Source: JADLHS01 sp964561105 (lineage in GTDB: Bacteria; Verrucomicrobiota; Verrucomicrobiia; Limisphaerales; JADLHS01). From it: a stretch of DNA of 64,000 nt. This document shows, one piece after another, positions 7,799-16,767 of this stretch (position 1 is its first letter; each line of letters starts with the position of its first letter). The notes beneath the pieces are model-generated. The model was not told where the DNA came from, ran no database searches, and saw only the letters and a program-made list of their open reading frames with translations. The stretch spans positions 1 through 64,000 of the forward strand of contig CAZLOH010000015.1 in NCBI GenBank assembly GCA_964561105.1, in the 5' to 3' direction. Both the position numbers and the translations under genes were made by a program.

Positions 7799-10057
7799 TC
7801 ACCAAACCTTGAGGGTCTGTCGGCCAGCACCCGGATTTTCGAACGGACCGGGAGTGGGGTTCCCTTCGTTCCGCGGTTTGCCGAAGTAGTCGGTATCCAC
7901 GCGCAATGGAGTCCCATCAGCATTTTCAAACGGCAGGTTGGGAATGACGGCTCGCCCCAGCAACGCGGTGGTCACCAGCTTGCGGGTTACTTCAGCGCTC
8001 CAGACCGGGTCGAGGCGAAGCTGGAGCTGGCAGCTATCCGATCGGGGCACGAGTTTGATTTCGGGATCGAACTCCGGCCGGACGAGCGGATGCGCCTCGT
8101 GCCTGGAAGGTTTGGCACCTTTTAAGAAAACATTGCCAGCCATGGCCACCGGCAATTGGGACTCGTCGTATTGACTTAGATCAGCGCGTGCCACCAGGAG
8201 GTTGTTGTAGTAGCGATCATCGCCGCGCGGATTATCGCGCATCCCGGCGACCGCTGTGGAGTGGGCTTTGTGGAACGGCGTCTGGCGATCATCGTAATGG
8301 TTCACGCTGATTCCCCCGGTCATGAGATTGTGAACGTAGGCCCCGCCTTGGGAGTGGCTCAACAGAGTGGTGGGCGACAGGAAAAGATTGTTGTCCACCA
8401 GAAACGGGCCGTGATCCACCTCCACGAACAAATCTTCGGCGGCGTTCCCGTGCAGCAGATTACCCGAGACGCGGGCGCCCTGGGCCATCCAGTCCAGCCA
8501 GATGCCGCGACAGTTCCGATGAATGTGATTATGGCTGATCACGACATCAATCGCAGCGTGCAGTTTGATGCCCGCCATTTCCGCGCCGGTGAAGAGCTGG
8601 CGGACGTGGATGTCGTGAATGTCGTTGCCGGCAATGGTGCTGAAGACGGCACCCAGACTGCCAACGATTCCGGTTTGTTCGCAATCGGAGATGGTGTTGT
8701 CGCGAACGATGTGATGGCCGATATTTTCTCCACTCCATCCATTGGTCAGGGCACGTTCGATGGTTTTGACGTAGCCCTCGGCGGTGTCGGCGGAGGTATT
8801 GTCCCAGGCGTCGCCGTATTTGCCGAGGGCGATGCCAGAGCAGGTCGAGTGGCTGACCACGTTGCTCTCGATGAGCCAGCCTTTGCTCCAATGCGTGCCC
8901 AGCACGCCGATCTGCTCGGCGGTGGGCGGCGCCCAAGGCGTGGCGGCATCGCGCAAGGTAAACCCGCGCACCGTGAGATAGTTGATGCCGGATTTCCGCG
9001 GATAAAACACCGTCTGGCGCACGTTGATTTCCACGCATTGCTCGTTGGGGTTCACTCCCATGAACTGGGCCCAGATTGTGGTGTCAGCCGAGCCCACTTC
9101 ACCGAACCAAAGCAGGGGCGGGTTGGCGGGTGGAGCGGGCGGACAGAAGCGCAAGCAAAGATTGGCCACGCCGCTCATCGGCTTGATGGTCGCAGGGAAG
9201 GAAGCCCACGATTGCCAGTCGCCAGTGTTTGAAACCGAGCAGACCCCCAGAAGTAATCCGTCGGGCGAATCCAAATGCAGCTCGATGATTCCGCCGTTTC
9301 CGGGGGCGGCCGCGCGAATCTCCACGGTGTCCGTGTGCGCGCCAAAATCAACATTCTCGTAACGCACCCAGTCGCCGTTCTCGATCCAGCCGAGACACTG
9401 GCCACCCTCCGAGCAGGGGGCGGTTTGGGTGCCGTGCTGGGAAGCGAACCGAGCGGCGGGGATGCGAGCAGAGCCGTTGGTGCTTTGACCAAATTGGAGC
9501 CACGCAACATTCATCAGATAGCCACCCGCATTTGAACCGAAGGCGAGCGGCACGGTGCCGGGAGGCGCGAAGACATCTTCGCGCCGGGCCGCCTCCACCA
9601 GCCAGTCGCCGTTCAAATAAACCGCCCCGGTGTGGTGCGGCCGACCTTTGGAATTGAACCAGTCACCGTGAATGAGATCGGCATAGGGGTTGAAATTGCC
9701 GAAGAAGGCGTTGGGGAGTGTCACCTTCCAAAGCTGCGCCTGCACTTTCACCCAGTTCGTGACCACTTCCGACCCTTTAATGGTCACTTGTTCACCAGGC
9801 GCGGCCTGATACACGATACGTCGGGCATCGGACATACCCCCGCGCGGCGGACTGATGCGCTCGCGGTAAACGCCTTGATGCACGGTGATGACATCGCCAG
9901 GTTGCGCGAGATCCGCCGCCCGTTGGATGGTGCGCAGCGGTGCGGACGGCGTCCCCGGATTTTGATCGTCGCCGCTCAACGCGACGTGGTACTCAGTGCC
10001 ACGCACAGTCGAGATCAACGCGACCAAACCCAATATTGCTTTGATGCCAATTCTCAT
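7799..10057 (-). CDS. Secreted right-handed beta-helix protein with CBM-like insert
   Basis: The 752-residue protein has a short signal peptide. Its opening EYHVALSGDDQNPGTPSAPL...IQRAADLAQPGD is typical of DUF1565/GH141-like parallel beta-helix enzymes, and helix-rung repeats fill the second half (NNTSADTAEGY, IVRDNTISDCEQTGI, VVISHNHIHRNCRGIWL). Between about residues 200 and 310 lies a stretch (DTVEIRAAAPGNGGIIELHL, LGVCSVSNTGDWQSWASF) resembling a CBM6-type sugar-binding beta-sandwich. The ATG at 10057 is chosen because it begins the signal sequence. As first gene of the sulfatase operon it probably cleaves or binds a sulfated glycan; lyase versus hydrolase cannot be decided here. Confidence 0.75.
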   Translation of the reverse strand: MRIGIKAILGLVALISTVRGTEYHVALSGDDQNPGTPSAPLRTIQRAADLAQPGDVITVHQGVYRERISPPRGGMSDARRIVYQAAPGEQVTIKGSEVVTNWVKVQAQLWKVTLPNAFFGNFNPYADLIHGDWFNSKGRPHHTGAVYLNGDWLVEAARREDVFAPPGTVPLAFGSNAGGYLMNVAWLQFGQSTNGSARIPAARFASQHGTQTAPCSEGGQCLGWIENGDWVRYENVDFGAHTDTVEIRAAAPGNGGIIELHLDSPDGLLLGVCSVSNTGDWQSWASFPATIKPMSGVANLCLRFCPPAPPANPPLLWFGEVGSADTTIWAQFMGVNPNEQCVEINVRQTVFYPRKSGINYLTVRGFTLRDAATPWAPPTAEQIGVLGTHWSKGWLIESNVVSHSTCSGIALGKYGDAWDNTSADTAEGYVKTIERALTNGWSGENIGHHIVRDNTISDCEQTGIVGSLGAVFSTIAGNDIHDIHVRQLFTGAEMAGIKLHAAIDVVISHNHIHRNCRGIWLDWMAQGARVSGNLLHGNAAEDLFVEVDHGPFLVDNNLFLSPTTLLSHSQGGAYVHNLMTGGISVNHYDDRQTPFHKAHSTAVAGMRDNPRGDDRYYNNLLVARADLSQYDESQLPVAMAGNVFLKGAKPSRHEAHPLVRPEFDPEIKLVPRSDSCQLQLRLDPVWSAEVTRKLVTTALLGRAVIPNLPFENADGTPLRVDTDYFGKPRNEGNPTPGPFENPGAGRQTLKVW

Positions 10058-10251
10058 GGTCTGGACAGTCCATTGGAACGGCATCAGCCTGTCCGGTGTC
10101 CGCCAGATTCTCAAGTCTGATCTGTAAAAGTTGTCGGGGCGGCCGTTGCGCCGGCCTCAAACTTCCCTCGGATTTGGCCGTGGCGGTTTGCGTCACTCTC
10201 GTTTCCCCTTGCTGCGTCGCGGGTGGGCTTGTTACGTTGCGCGCGCATCTT

Positions 10252-11007
10252 ATGGCAGCCATCGGGCGGTTTCAGAAAGGCGATGACATCTTCCACGCGA
10301 AAGTTGTGGAAGGCGAATTGTTCCGGTTGCACGGCGATGTCTTCGGCTCGCCTTCCTTTGACAAGCAGCCCACGCCGCGCAAGGGTGTGCGGCCGCTGAC
10401 TCCGGTTTCGCCGTCGAAAATCATCGCCGTCGGCCTCAACTACGCCGACCATGCCCGGGAACAGAACAAGCCGCTGCCCAAGGAACCGCTCATCTGGATC
10501 AAAGCCACCACCTCGTTGATTCCGGACGGCGCAAAGATCGAAGTTCCGTATGCCCAGCATCGAACTGATTTTGAGGCGGAACTGGCCATCGTCATCGGGC
10601 GCAAGATTCGCAATGTGCCGGTGGCCTCGGCGGCGCGCTACATCCTGGGATACACGGCGGCGCAGGACATCAGCGACCGGACGATCCAGAATTCCGAGAG
10701 CCAGTGGTGCCGGGCGAAGTCCTTCGACACCTTCACTCCCCTCGGGCCGTGCATCGAGACCAAGCTGGATCCGAACGCGCTGAACATTCAGCTCTTCCAA
10801 AACGGCCAGCTCCGGCAGAACTCGAACACGCGCCAGATGATTTTCAACTGTTCGCAGCTCGTGAGTTTCATTTCCGCGAACATCACCTTGCTGCCCGGGG
10901 ACGTGATACTCACCGGCACGCCCGCCGGCGTCGGCCCGATCCAATCCGGCGACCGACTCGAAGTCCGCATTTCCGGTCTCGCGCCGTTGATCAACATGGT
11001 GAAGTGA
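10252..11007 (+). CDS. Fumarylacetoacetate hydrolase family protein
   Basis: This 251-residue protein carries the FAH fold signature: GLNYADHA near residue 61, the metal ligands in FEAELAIVIG (Glu108, Glu110) and Asp139 in AAQDISDR, and the C-terminal GDVILTGTPAGVGP. Family members act on acyl-pyruvates or hydroxymuconate-type diones in aromatic or sugar-acid catabolism, using Mg or Mn. The exact substrate is unknown. The ATG at 10252 begins at the usual N-terminus; longer frames add unrelated residues. It is divergent from the beta-helix gene, with about 190 bases between that probably hold both promoters. Confidence 0.85.
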   Translation: MAAIGRFQKGDDIFHAKVVEGELFRLHGDVFGSPSFDKQPTPRKGVRPLTPVSPSKIIAVGLNYADHAREQNKPLPKEPLIWIKATTSLIPDGAKIEVPYAQHRTDFEAELAIVIGRKIRNVPVASAARYILGYTAAQDISDRTIQNSESQWCRAKSFDTFTPLGPCIETKLDPNALNIQLFQNGQLRQNSNTRQMIFNCSQLVSFISANITLLPGDVILTGTPAGVGPIQSGDRLEVRISGLAPLINMVK

Positions 11008-11097
11008 TCGGGCGTCGGCGCGTCGTTTTCGCGATTTCGCCAACGTGAACAAATTACCTTCGTGCCGAATGACCTTTTTGCTTAACCTGCCCGCCGC

Positions 11098-12807
11098 ATG
11101 AAATGGACTAAGACCCTGATTCCCACCCTCCGCGAAGCGCCGGCGGACGCCGAAATCGTCTCGCACAAACTGCTGTTGCGGGCGGGCCTCATCCGCAAGC
11201 TCGCGGGCGGGGTTTATTCTTTTCTCCCGCTCGGCCTCCGGGCGCTCCGCAAAGTGGAGCGGATCGTCCGCGAGGAGATGGACCGCGCCGGGGCGATTGA
11301 AGTGCTCCTGCCGGCCTTGCAACCCACGGAAATCTGGGAGCAGAGCGGGCGGGCCACGACGGCGCGCGACGTGTTGTTCCAGGTCAAGGACAGCGGCCAG
11401 CGCGAATGGTTTCTCAGCCCCACGGCCGAGGAAGTCATCACCACCATTGCGGCGAACGAAATCAATTCGTACCGGCAATTGCCCAAAACCTTCTACCAGA
11501 TCAGCGGCAAGTTCCGTGACGAAATCCGCCCGCGCTTCGGGTTGATGCGCGCCAAGGAGTTCATCATGAAAGACGCCTACTCATTCGATGCCACGGATGA
11601 ACAGGCGATGGCGAGTTACCGGAAAATGTACGATGCCTACCAGCGCATCTTCAATCGTTGCGGCGTGCAGAACTTTCCGGTCGAGGCGGACACCGGCGTG
11701 ATTGGCGGCAATTACTCGCATGAATTCATGGTGCCGGCGGCGACCGGCGAAAACGAGGTCGCATTCTGCGAAACGTGCGGCTACGCGGCCAACCTCGAGA
11801 AAGCGACGAGTGGGGTGCCCAAGACGGCCGCACGCGACATCGGAGCGGCTTGCGAGAAGTTTCCCACCCCGGGCGTGGTCACCATCGAGGCGTTGAGCAA
11901 GTCGCCCCACAGCGTCCCCGCCAACCGGCAGATCAAGACGCTGGTGTATGTCGCCGACGGACGGCCGGTGCTCATTTTGGTTCGCGGGGACGACCAGTTG
12001 AACGAGGCCAAGCTGGCGGGAGTGATCGGCACGACGATGTTTCGCCCGGCCACGGCGGAGGAAATCGTGCTGGCATTGGGAGCGCATCCGGGCAGCCTGG
12101 GCGCGGTGGGCGTGCCGGGGCTTTCGATTTTTGCGGACGAACGCTTGCGCGGGGCCAACGAAATGACCACCGGGGCGAACGAGGATGGATTCCACTGGCG
12201 CAATGTCTCCCTCGAACGCGACATCAGCGTGACGAAGTGGTGGGATTTGCGCACGGTGACGGCGGGCGAGCCCTGCGTGAAATGCGGCAAGTCGCTGAAG
12301 ATTCGCCGGGCCATTGAGGTCGGTCACGTGTTCAAGCTGGGGACGAAATACAGCGAACCCTTGCATGCCACTTTTCTGGACGAGAGCGGAGCCCGCCAGC
12401 CCTGCGTGATGGGTTGTTACGGCATCGGCGTGACACGGACGTTGCAGGCGATCATCGAGCAGTGCAATGACAAGGACGGGATCATCTGGCCGTTGAGCGT
12501 GGCCCCGTATGAAGTGTGCATCACGCCGCTGGGCGTGGCGGCGGAGCATCCCGTCATGGTGCTGGCGGAAAAAATTTACGCCGAACTCACGGCGCAGGGA
12601 GTGGAAGTGATCCTGGACGACCGCGACGACCGGCCCGGGGTAAAGTTCAAGGATGCTGACCTGGTGGGTTTTCCGATCCGGGTGAGCATTGGCGAAAAGT
12701 CGCTGGCGAAGGGCGAAGTGGAAATCAAACCCCGCACCGGTGCGTTGCAAGTGGTGAAGAGCGAGGACGCCGTGGCAAAAGTACTCGCGCTCGTGCGCGG
12801 CGCTTGA
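11098..12807 (+). CDS. proS: Prolyl-tRNA synthetase
   Basis: This 569-residue class II aminoacyl-tRNA synthetase charges tRNA-Pro in the cytoplasm. It has the bacterial-type architecture: catalytic core with motif 2 (FRDEIRPRFGLMRAKEF), an inserted YbaK-like editing domain (about residues 230-390, including KTLVYVADGRPVLILVRGDDQLNE), motif 3 (CYGIGVTRTL) and an anticodon-binding C-terminus. Length matches the family. The ATG at 11098 begins MKWTKTLIPTLRE, a usual start. Its stop lies three bases from the stop of the convergent histidine kinase. Confidence 0.95.
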   Translation: MKWTKTLIPTLREAPADAEIVSHKLLLRAGLIRKLAGGVYSFLPLGLRALRKVERIVREEMDRAGAIEVLLPALQPTEIWEQSGRATTARDVLFQVKDSGQREWFLSPTAEEVITTIAANEINSYRQLPKTFYQISGKFRDEIRPRFGLMRAKEFIMKDAYSFDATDEQAMASYRKMYDAYQRIFNRCGVQNFPVEADTGVIGGNYSHEFMVPAATGENEVAFCETCGYAANLEKATSGVPKTAARDIGAACEKFPTPGVVTIEALSKSPHSVPANRQIKTLVYVADGRPVLILVRGDDQLNEAKLAGVIGTTMFRPATAEEIVLALGAHPGSLGAVGVPGLSIFADERLRGANEMTTGANEDGFHWRNVSLERDISVTKWWDLRTVTAGEPCVKCGKSLKIRRAIEVGHVFKLGTKYSEPLHATFLDESGARQPCVMGCYGIGVTRTLQAIIEQCNDKDGIIWPLSVAPYEVCITPLGVAAEHPVMVLAEKIYAELTAQGVEVILDDRDDRPGVKFKDADLVGFPIRVSIGEKSLAKGEVEIKPRTGALQVVKSEDAVAKVLALVRGA

Positions 12808-12810
12808 GGT

Positions 12811-15339
12811 TCAGTTGGGCAGGACGTGGGCGGTTTTTTGCGGCAGCCCATTGCCGTCAATGGCCTCGCGAATGGCGCGGGCGAGGGCGATGCGAGTGTA
12901 GGGCTTCTGGAGAAACCGCGCGTTGTTGTTCCGGGTGAGAAAGTCGGTGCTGACGTCGTCCACGGTATAGCCACTGGCAAAAACAATCCGCAGTTGCGGG
13001 CACCGGTTGAGCAGATTGGTCGCCAGGTCCACCCCGGACATTCCGGCGGGCATGACCATGTCCGTGAACAGGAGGTCAATCTCGCTCGCGTGTTTTTCCC
13101 AGACCTCGAGCGCCTCGCAGCCATTGGCAGCGGTCAGCACCCGGTAGCCACATTCTTCCAGGATGAGCTGCGCCATCTCGCGCAGCACCTGTTCGTCCTC
13201 GACGATGAGCAGCGTTTCCGCCCCGCCGGTTACAGGTGTGTTGGTCGTGGGCGCTTCGCTGACGGGCCGGGCAATTTCGCGGGTAGCGGGCAGGAAGACC
13301 TCGAACTGGGTGCCCAGACCGGGCTTGCTGTTGACCTCCACCCAGCCCTCGTGCTGTTTCACAATGCCGTAAACCGTCGCGAGGCCCAGGCCCGTGCCTT
13401 TGCCGACTTCCTTCGTGGTGAAGAATGGTTCGAAGATGCGGCTGATCATGTAGGTGTCCATGCCGCAACCGGAGTCCGTGACGCACAGGCAGACGTGCGG
13501 ACCGACCCGCGCCTCCGGATGGGTCTGGACGTAATCTTCGCCGATGTCAATGGTGGCGAGACTGATGACCAGCGTGCCGCCGCGTTCCATGGCATCACGC
13601 GCATTGACGCACAGGTTCATGACCACCTGCTCGATCATGCCGTTGTCGCCGTGAACCAGCGGAAATTGCGCTGGCGGCGTAAACTGGAGCGTGACAGTTT
13701 CGCCCAGCAACCGCTGCAACATTTTGCTCATGTTGGTGACCAGATCGCGCAGGTCAATGAGCTTGAGTTGCATCACATTCTTGCGGCTGAACATGAGCAA
13801 CTGGCGGGTCAGACTGGCAGCCCGCTCGGCGGCAAAGAAAACGGCGTGGGCGGAATCCAGCGCCTGCTCGGCGATTTCCGGCCGCGCCATCAACATGCCG
13901 GCGTGACCCTGAATGATGGTCAGCATGTTGTTGAAATCATGCGCCACCCCGGCGGCGAGCTGGCCGATAGACTCCATTTTTTGCGCCTGCCGCAACTGGC
14001 TTTCCAGACTCAGCCGCTCGGTGGTGTCCTCCACGTAACAATGCACGACCCGGCTGGCGGGCACGGGATGGAAGGACCAGGCAAAAGTATGTCCGCCGAA
14101 TTTCAACTCGTGCCCCACCCGACACTGGCCCTCGGCCAGGCAGGCCCGAACGATCTGCGTGATGTCCGGCGGCAGAATCGCGCGCGGATGATTCTCGTTC
14201 ACAGAGAGCGCGAGTTTGAGCGCGGTGTCGTTGAAATAGGTAATGCTGCCGTCCGGCGCGAGTTCCATCACTGGGTGGGGATTGAGCTGGGTGAAGGCCG
14301 CGAGTTTTTGCACCTCGGCCTCCGCCCGCGCGCGTTCCGCCGCCATGCCGAGCACATTGGCCGCCGCGAGCAGAAACTGAACCTCATCCTCGGTGTAGTT
14401 GCGCGGCATCGTGGAATAAGCGCCGAGCACGCCATAGGGTCGCTGGCGGGCGGCAATGGCCACGCAGACGCCGCTCAGGATGCCGTGTTCGATCAACAGG
14501 GGCGGCGCCTGGTAATGATGTTCCGCGCGCAAGTCGGGGATGACCAGCGGCTCGCCACTGTTCAGGACGAAGCCCGCCTGGGAACGCCATTTCCCCTGAA
14601 TGACGGTGACCCCGGCCCGTTCACTCTTCCAGCCCAGCCCGGCGCGCAGCAGCAGTGAGTCATCCTCCGGTTGGAGTTCGAGCACGTGGGCGAAGGGCAG
14701 GTCCAGCGTCTGCGAAATGAGCTGCATGGCCTGGCTGAGCAGCGCGTTGAAATCGGTGCTGGTCATGGCGAACTGGCCGAGCGCCGCCACGACCGTTTGT
14801 TGTTGGGCGCGATTGAGCAGCAGCTTTTCAAATTCCTGTTGCTCGCGCGCGCGTTGTTCGAGCGAGCCGGCCATCACGTCAAAGGTGCGGGCCAGTTGCC
14901 CGATTTCACCCTTGAGGTCGCCCATGCCGGTGCGGGTGCTCAGATCGCCCGCGGCCAGATGCTCGGTGGTTTGCACCAGCACCCGGAGCTGACGCACGAT
15001 GAATCGTTCACCGCCGTACCAGGCAGCCGCCAACGCCAGCAGACCAATCAGGAACCCGCTCCAATTCTCCAGGTGAAACAAATACATCACCGTCAGCGGT
15101 GGCGCCGTGGCAATGAAAACCGTCCCCACCAACCGGAGGCGCAAACTGGAAAATGGATCGGAGAGCGGCACTGGTCTGGTTTTGACACCGGCCACCGCCG
15201 GGCGAGTGGGAGTTGGTTTTGGAGAAACCTTCGTTGCCATCCGTGCCCGCCGCCAGAAGAGCGTGGTGTTCAACATTCGACGCCAAAGGCTCGGGGCGGG
15301 TGTGATTTCCGGGTAGAAACCAGTCGGCAAACTGTTCAC
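12811..15339 (-). CDS. Hybrid sensor histidine kinase with receiver domain
   Basis: The 842-residue membrane kinase contains, in order, two transmembrane segments (about residues 70-110), a HAMP linker, a GAF domain (about 180-330), a PAS-like domain (about 345-440), HisKA with GVAHDFNNML (phosphorylated His), HATPase_c (NLCVNARDA, DSGCGM, GTGLGLATVYG) and a C-terminal receiver (LLIVEDEQ, DLLFTDMVMPAGMSG, phospho-acceptor Asp). No HPt or output regulator is adjacent, so its partner is unknown. The frame opens with GTG at 15339; an ATG at 15240 would still keep every domain. It is convergent with proS. Confidence 0.9.
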   Translation of the reverse strand: MNSLPTGFYPEITPAPSLWRRMLNTTLFWRRARMATKVSPKPTPTRPAVAGVKTRPVPLSDPFSSLRLRLVGTVFIATAPPLTVMYLFHLENWSGFLIGLLALAAAWYGGERFIVRQLRVLVQTTEHLAAGDLSTRTGMGDLKGEIGQLARTFDVMAGSLEQRAREQQEFEKLLLNRAQQQTVVAALGQFAMTSTDFNALLSQAMQLISQTLDLPFAHVLELQPEDDSLLLRAGLGWKSERAGVTVIQGKWRSQAGFVLNSGEPLVIPDLRAEHHYQAPPLLIEHGILSGVCVAIAARQRPYGVLGAYSTMPRNYTEDEVQFLLAAANVLGMAAERARAEAEVQKLAAFTQLNPHPVMELAPDGSITYFNDTALKLALSVNENHPRAILPPDITQIVRACLAEGQCRVGHELKFGGHTFAWSFHPVPASRVVHCYVEDTTERLSLESQLRQAQKMESIGQLAAGVAHDFNNMLTIIQGHAGMLMARPEIAEQALDSAHAVFFAAERAASLTRQLLMFSRKNVMQLKLIDLRDLVTNMSKMLQRLLGETVTLQFTPPAQFPLVHGDNGMIEQVVMNLCVNARDAMERGGTLVISLATIDIGEDYVQTHPEARVGPHVCLCVTDSGCGMDTYMISRIFEPFFTTKEVGKGTGLGLATVYGIVKQHEGWVEVNSKPGLGTQFEVFLPATREIARPVSEAPTTNTPVTGGAETLLIVEDEQVLREMAQLILEECGYRVLTAANGCEALEVWEKHASEIDLLFTDMVMPAGMSGVDLATNLLNRCPQLRIVFASGYTVDDVSTDFLTRNNNARFLQKPYTRIALARAIREAIDGNGLPQKTAHVLPN

Positions 15340-15406
15340 GTGTCCAATATGTCAGCACGTCGCTGGCCAACGATTTTGTTCGACAGGCCATTTCCCAGCC
15401 GGAAAC

Positions 15407-16267
15407 ATGACTGAAATGCGAACACAGACGCTCACTCTGGGACACTCGCCCGACCCGGACGATGCCTTCATGTTTTATGGGCTGGCGAAGGGGTTGATTC
15501 CCACACCCGGGTTCGAGTTTGAACACATTCTGCAGGATATTCAGACACTCAATGAACGCGCCACCCGCGGCGAACTGGACATCACCGCCGTGAGCATTCA
15601 CGCCTACGCCTACGTCAGTGACCGGTATGCGTTGCTCCCCAGCGGCGCGAGCATGGGCGATGGCTATGGACCGATGCTGGTGGCGAAACGGAAATTCTCC
15701 CGGGCAGAGCTTGGGCAACAAACGATCGCCGTTCCGGGCACCATGACCAGCGCGTTTCTGGCATTGCAACTCTGGTTGGGAAAACCGGCCCGGGAGATTC
15801 GCTATACGGTCGTGCCCTTTGACCAGATTTTCCGCGCCGTTCGAGACGGACGGGCGGACGTGGGTTTGATCATCCACGAAGGTCAGTTGACCTATGAGAA
15901 CGAAGGGCTGGTGGTCTGCGAAGATTTCGGCGTGTGGTGGGGAAAGGAAAATGACGGACTACCCTTGCCGCTCGGTGGAAATGTGATTCACAAACGATTC
16001 GATCCGGCCGTCCGCAAAACGATCTCCGACCTGCTGACGGCAAGCATTCAGTTCAGTCTCGATCATCGGGCCGACGCCGTGCAGCACGCGTTGCGATACG
16101 CTCGCGACATGGGAAAGGAACTGGCGGACAAGTTTGTCGGCATGTACGTGAATCATTGGACGCTGGACTACGGCGAACGCGGGCGCGCCTCCATTCGCCG
16201 ATTCCTCGGCCGCGCGTTTGAGCAAGGAATCATTCCCCACCGGCAAGAGCTGGAATTTGTGACATGA
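15407..16267 (+). CDS. mqnD: 1,4-dihydroxy-6-naphthoate synthase (futalosine menaquinone pathway)
   Basis: This 286-residue protein has the MqnD hallmark GHSPDPDDAFMFYGL near its N-terminus and the periplasmic-binding-protein-like fold residues TAVSIHAYAYV, VPGTMTSAFLALQL and GLIIHEGQLTY. MqnD converts cyclic dehypoxanthine futalosine to 1,4-dihydroxy-6-naphthoate, a late step in the alternative menaquinone route. No other mqn gene is in the window. An ATG three codons further on (15416) is an alternative start. It is divergent from the histidine kinase gene across 67 bases. Confidence 0.9.
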   Translation: MTEMRTQTLTLGHSPDPDDAFMFYGLAKGLIPTPGFEFEHILQDIQTLNERATRGELDITAVSIHAYAYVSDRYALLPSGASMGDGYGPMLVAKRKFSRAELGQQTIAVPGTMTSAFLALQLWLGKPAREIRYTVVPFDQIFRAVRDGRADVGLIIHEGQLTYENEGLVVCEDFGVWWGKENDGLPLPLGGNVIHKRFDPAVRKTISDLLTASIQFSLDHRADAVQHALRYARDMGKELADKFVGMYVNHWTLDYGERGRASIRRFLGRAFEQGIIPHRQELEFVT

Positions 16268-16366
16268 CCGGAAGCGGGGACGACTGGTCGCCGGCAAAAA
16301 AAGTTCAAAAAAGTCGTTGCGCGGTTTTGGCAATCCTGCACTATTTGTTCGACACCTGCTGAATGC

Positions 16367-16386
16367 AACCACAATTAGTTGTGGTT
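16367..16386. promoter_or_regulatory. Perfect 8-bp stem-loop upstream of a small gene
   Basis: AACCACAA and TTGTGGTT flank a TTAG loop, 48 bases ahead of the small gene at 16435. It could be an operator or a transcript hairpin. There is no U-run, so a terminator is unlikely. Confidence 0.3.
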
Positions 16387-16434
16387 CAGGTTGGATTCCG
16401 GCGAATCGAATCCCATCGAGTCAGCGATGCCCGA

Positions 16435-16680
16435 ATGAAAGTTTTGCTACAACACAAAGATTCGGAGTTGTATCTCAAAGAAGCCGGGGTCATGACGCAC
16501 GACCGCTCGGAGGCGATGGACTTTTTAGGTTCAACTCAGGCCATCGAGTTTTGCTCCGCTCACAGAGTCACGGGAGTGCAGATCGTCCTCTACTTTGACG
16601 AGCAACACTTTGACATCGTGTTGCCGATGACCCTGAATCCACGCCACACATCCCGCCTGCGGCCGGCACATGCCGTCTGA
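16435..16680 (+). CDS. Small hypothetical protein
   Basis: The 81-residue protein (MKVLLQHKDSELYLKEAGV...) alternates polar and hydrophobic residues in a pattern consistent with a small alpha/beta domain, then ends in a basic tail. I do not recognise a family. The frame opens upstream at 16363, but the sequence before residue MKVLL looks non-coding and overlaps the hairpin at 16367-16386. It sits between mqnD and bioB on the same strand. It has no signal peptide or membrane segment. Confidence 0.55.
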   Translation: MKVLLQHKDSELYLKEAGVMTHDRSEAMDFLGSTQAIEFCSAHRVTGVQIVLYFDEQHFDIVLPMTLNPRHTSRLRPAHAV

Positions 16681-16767
16681 GGTGTATTGGCGCGACAGCG
16701 AGCGAGCAAGACTGGTCGCTGGGCGACAAATCTTGCGCCCACGGGCGCGATGGGTACTCTGTCAACA

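Noticed and set aside
12826..14658. 610-codon plus-strand open frame
   Set aside because: It is antisense to the histidine kinase, whose domains are unambiguous.
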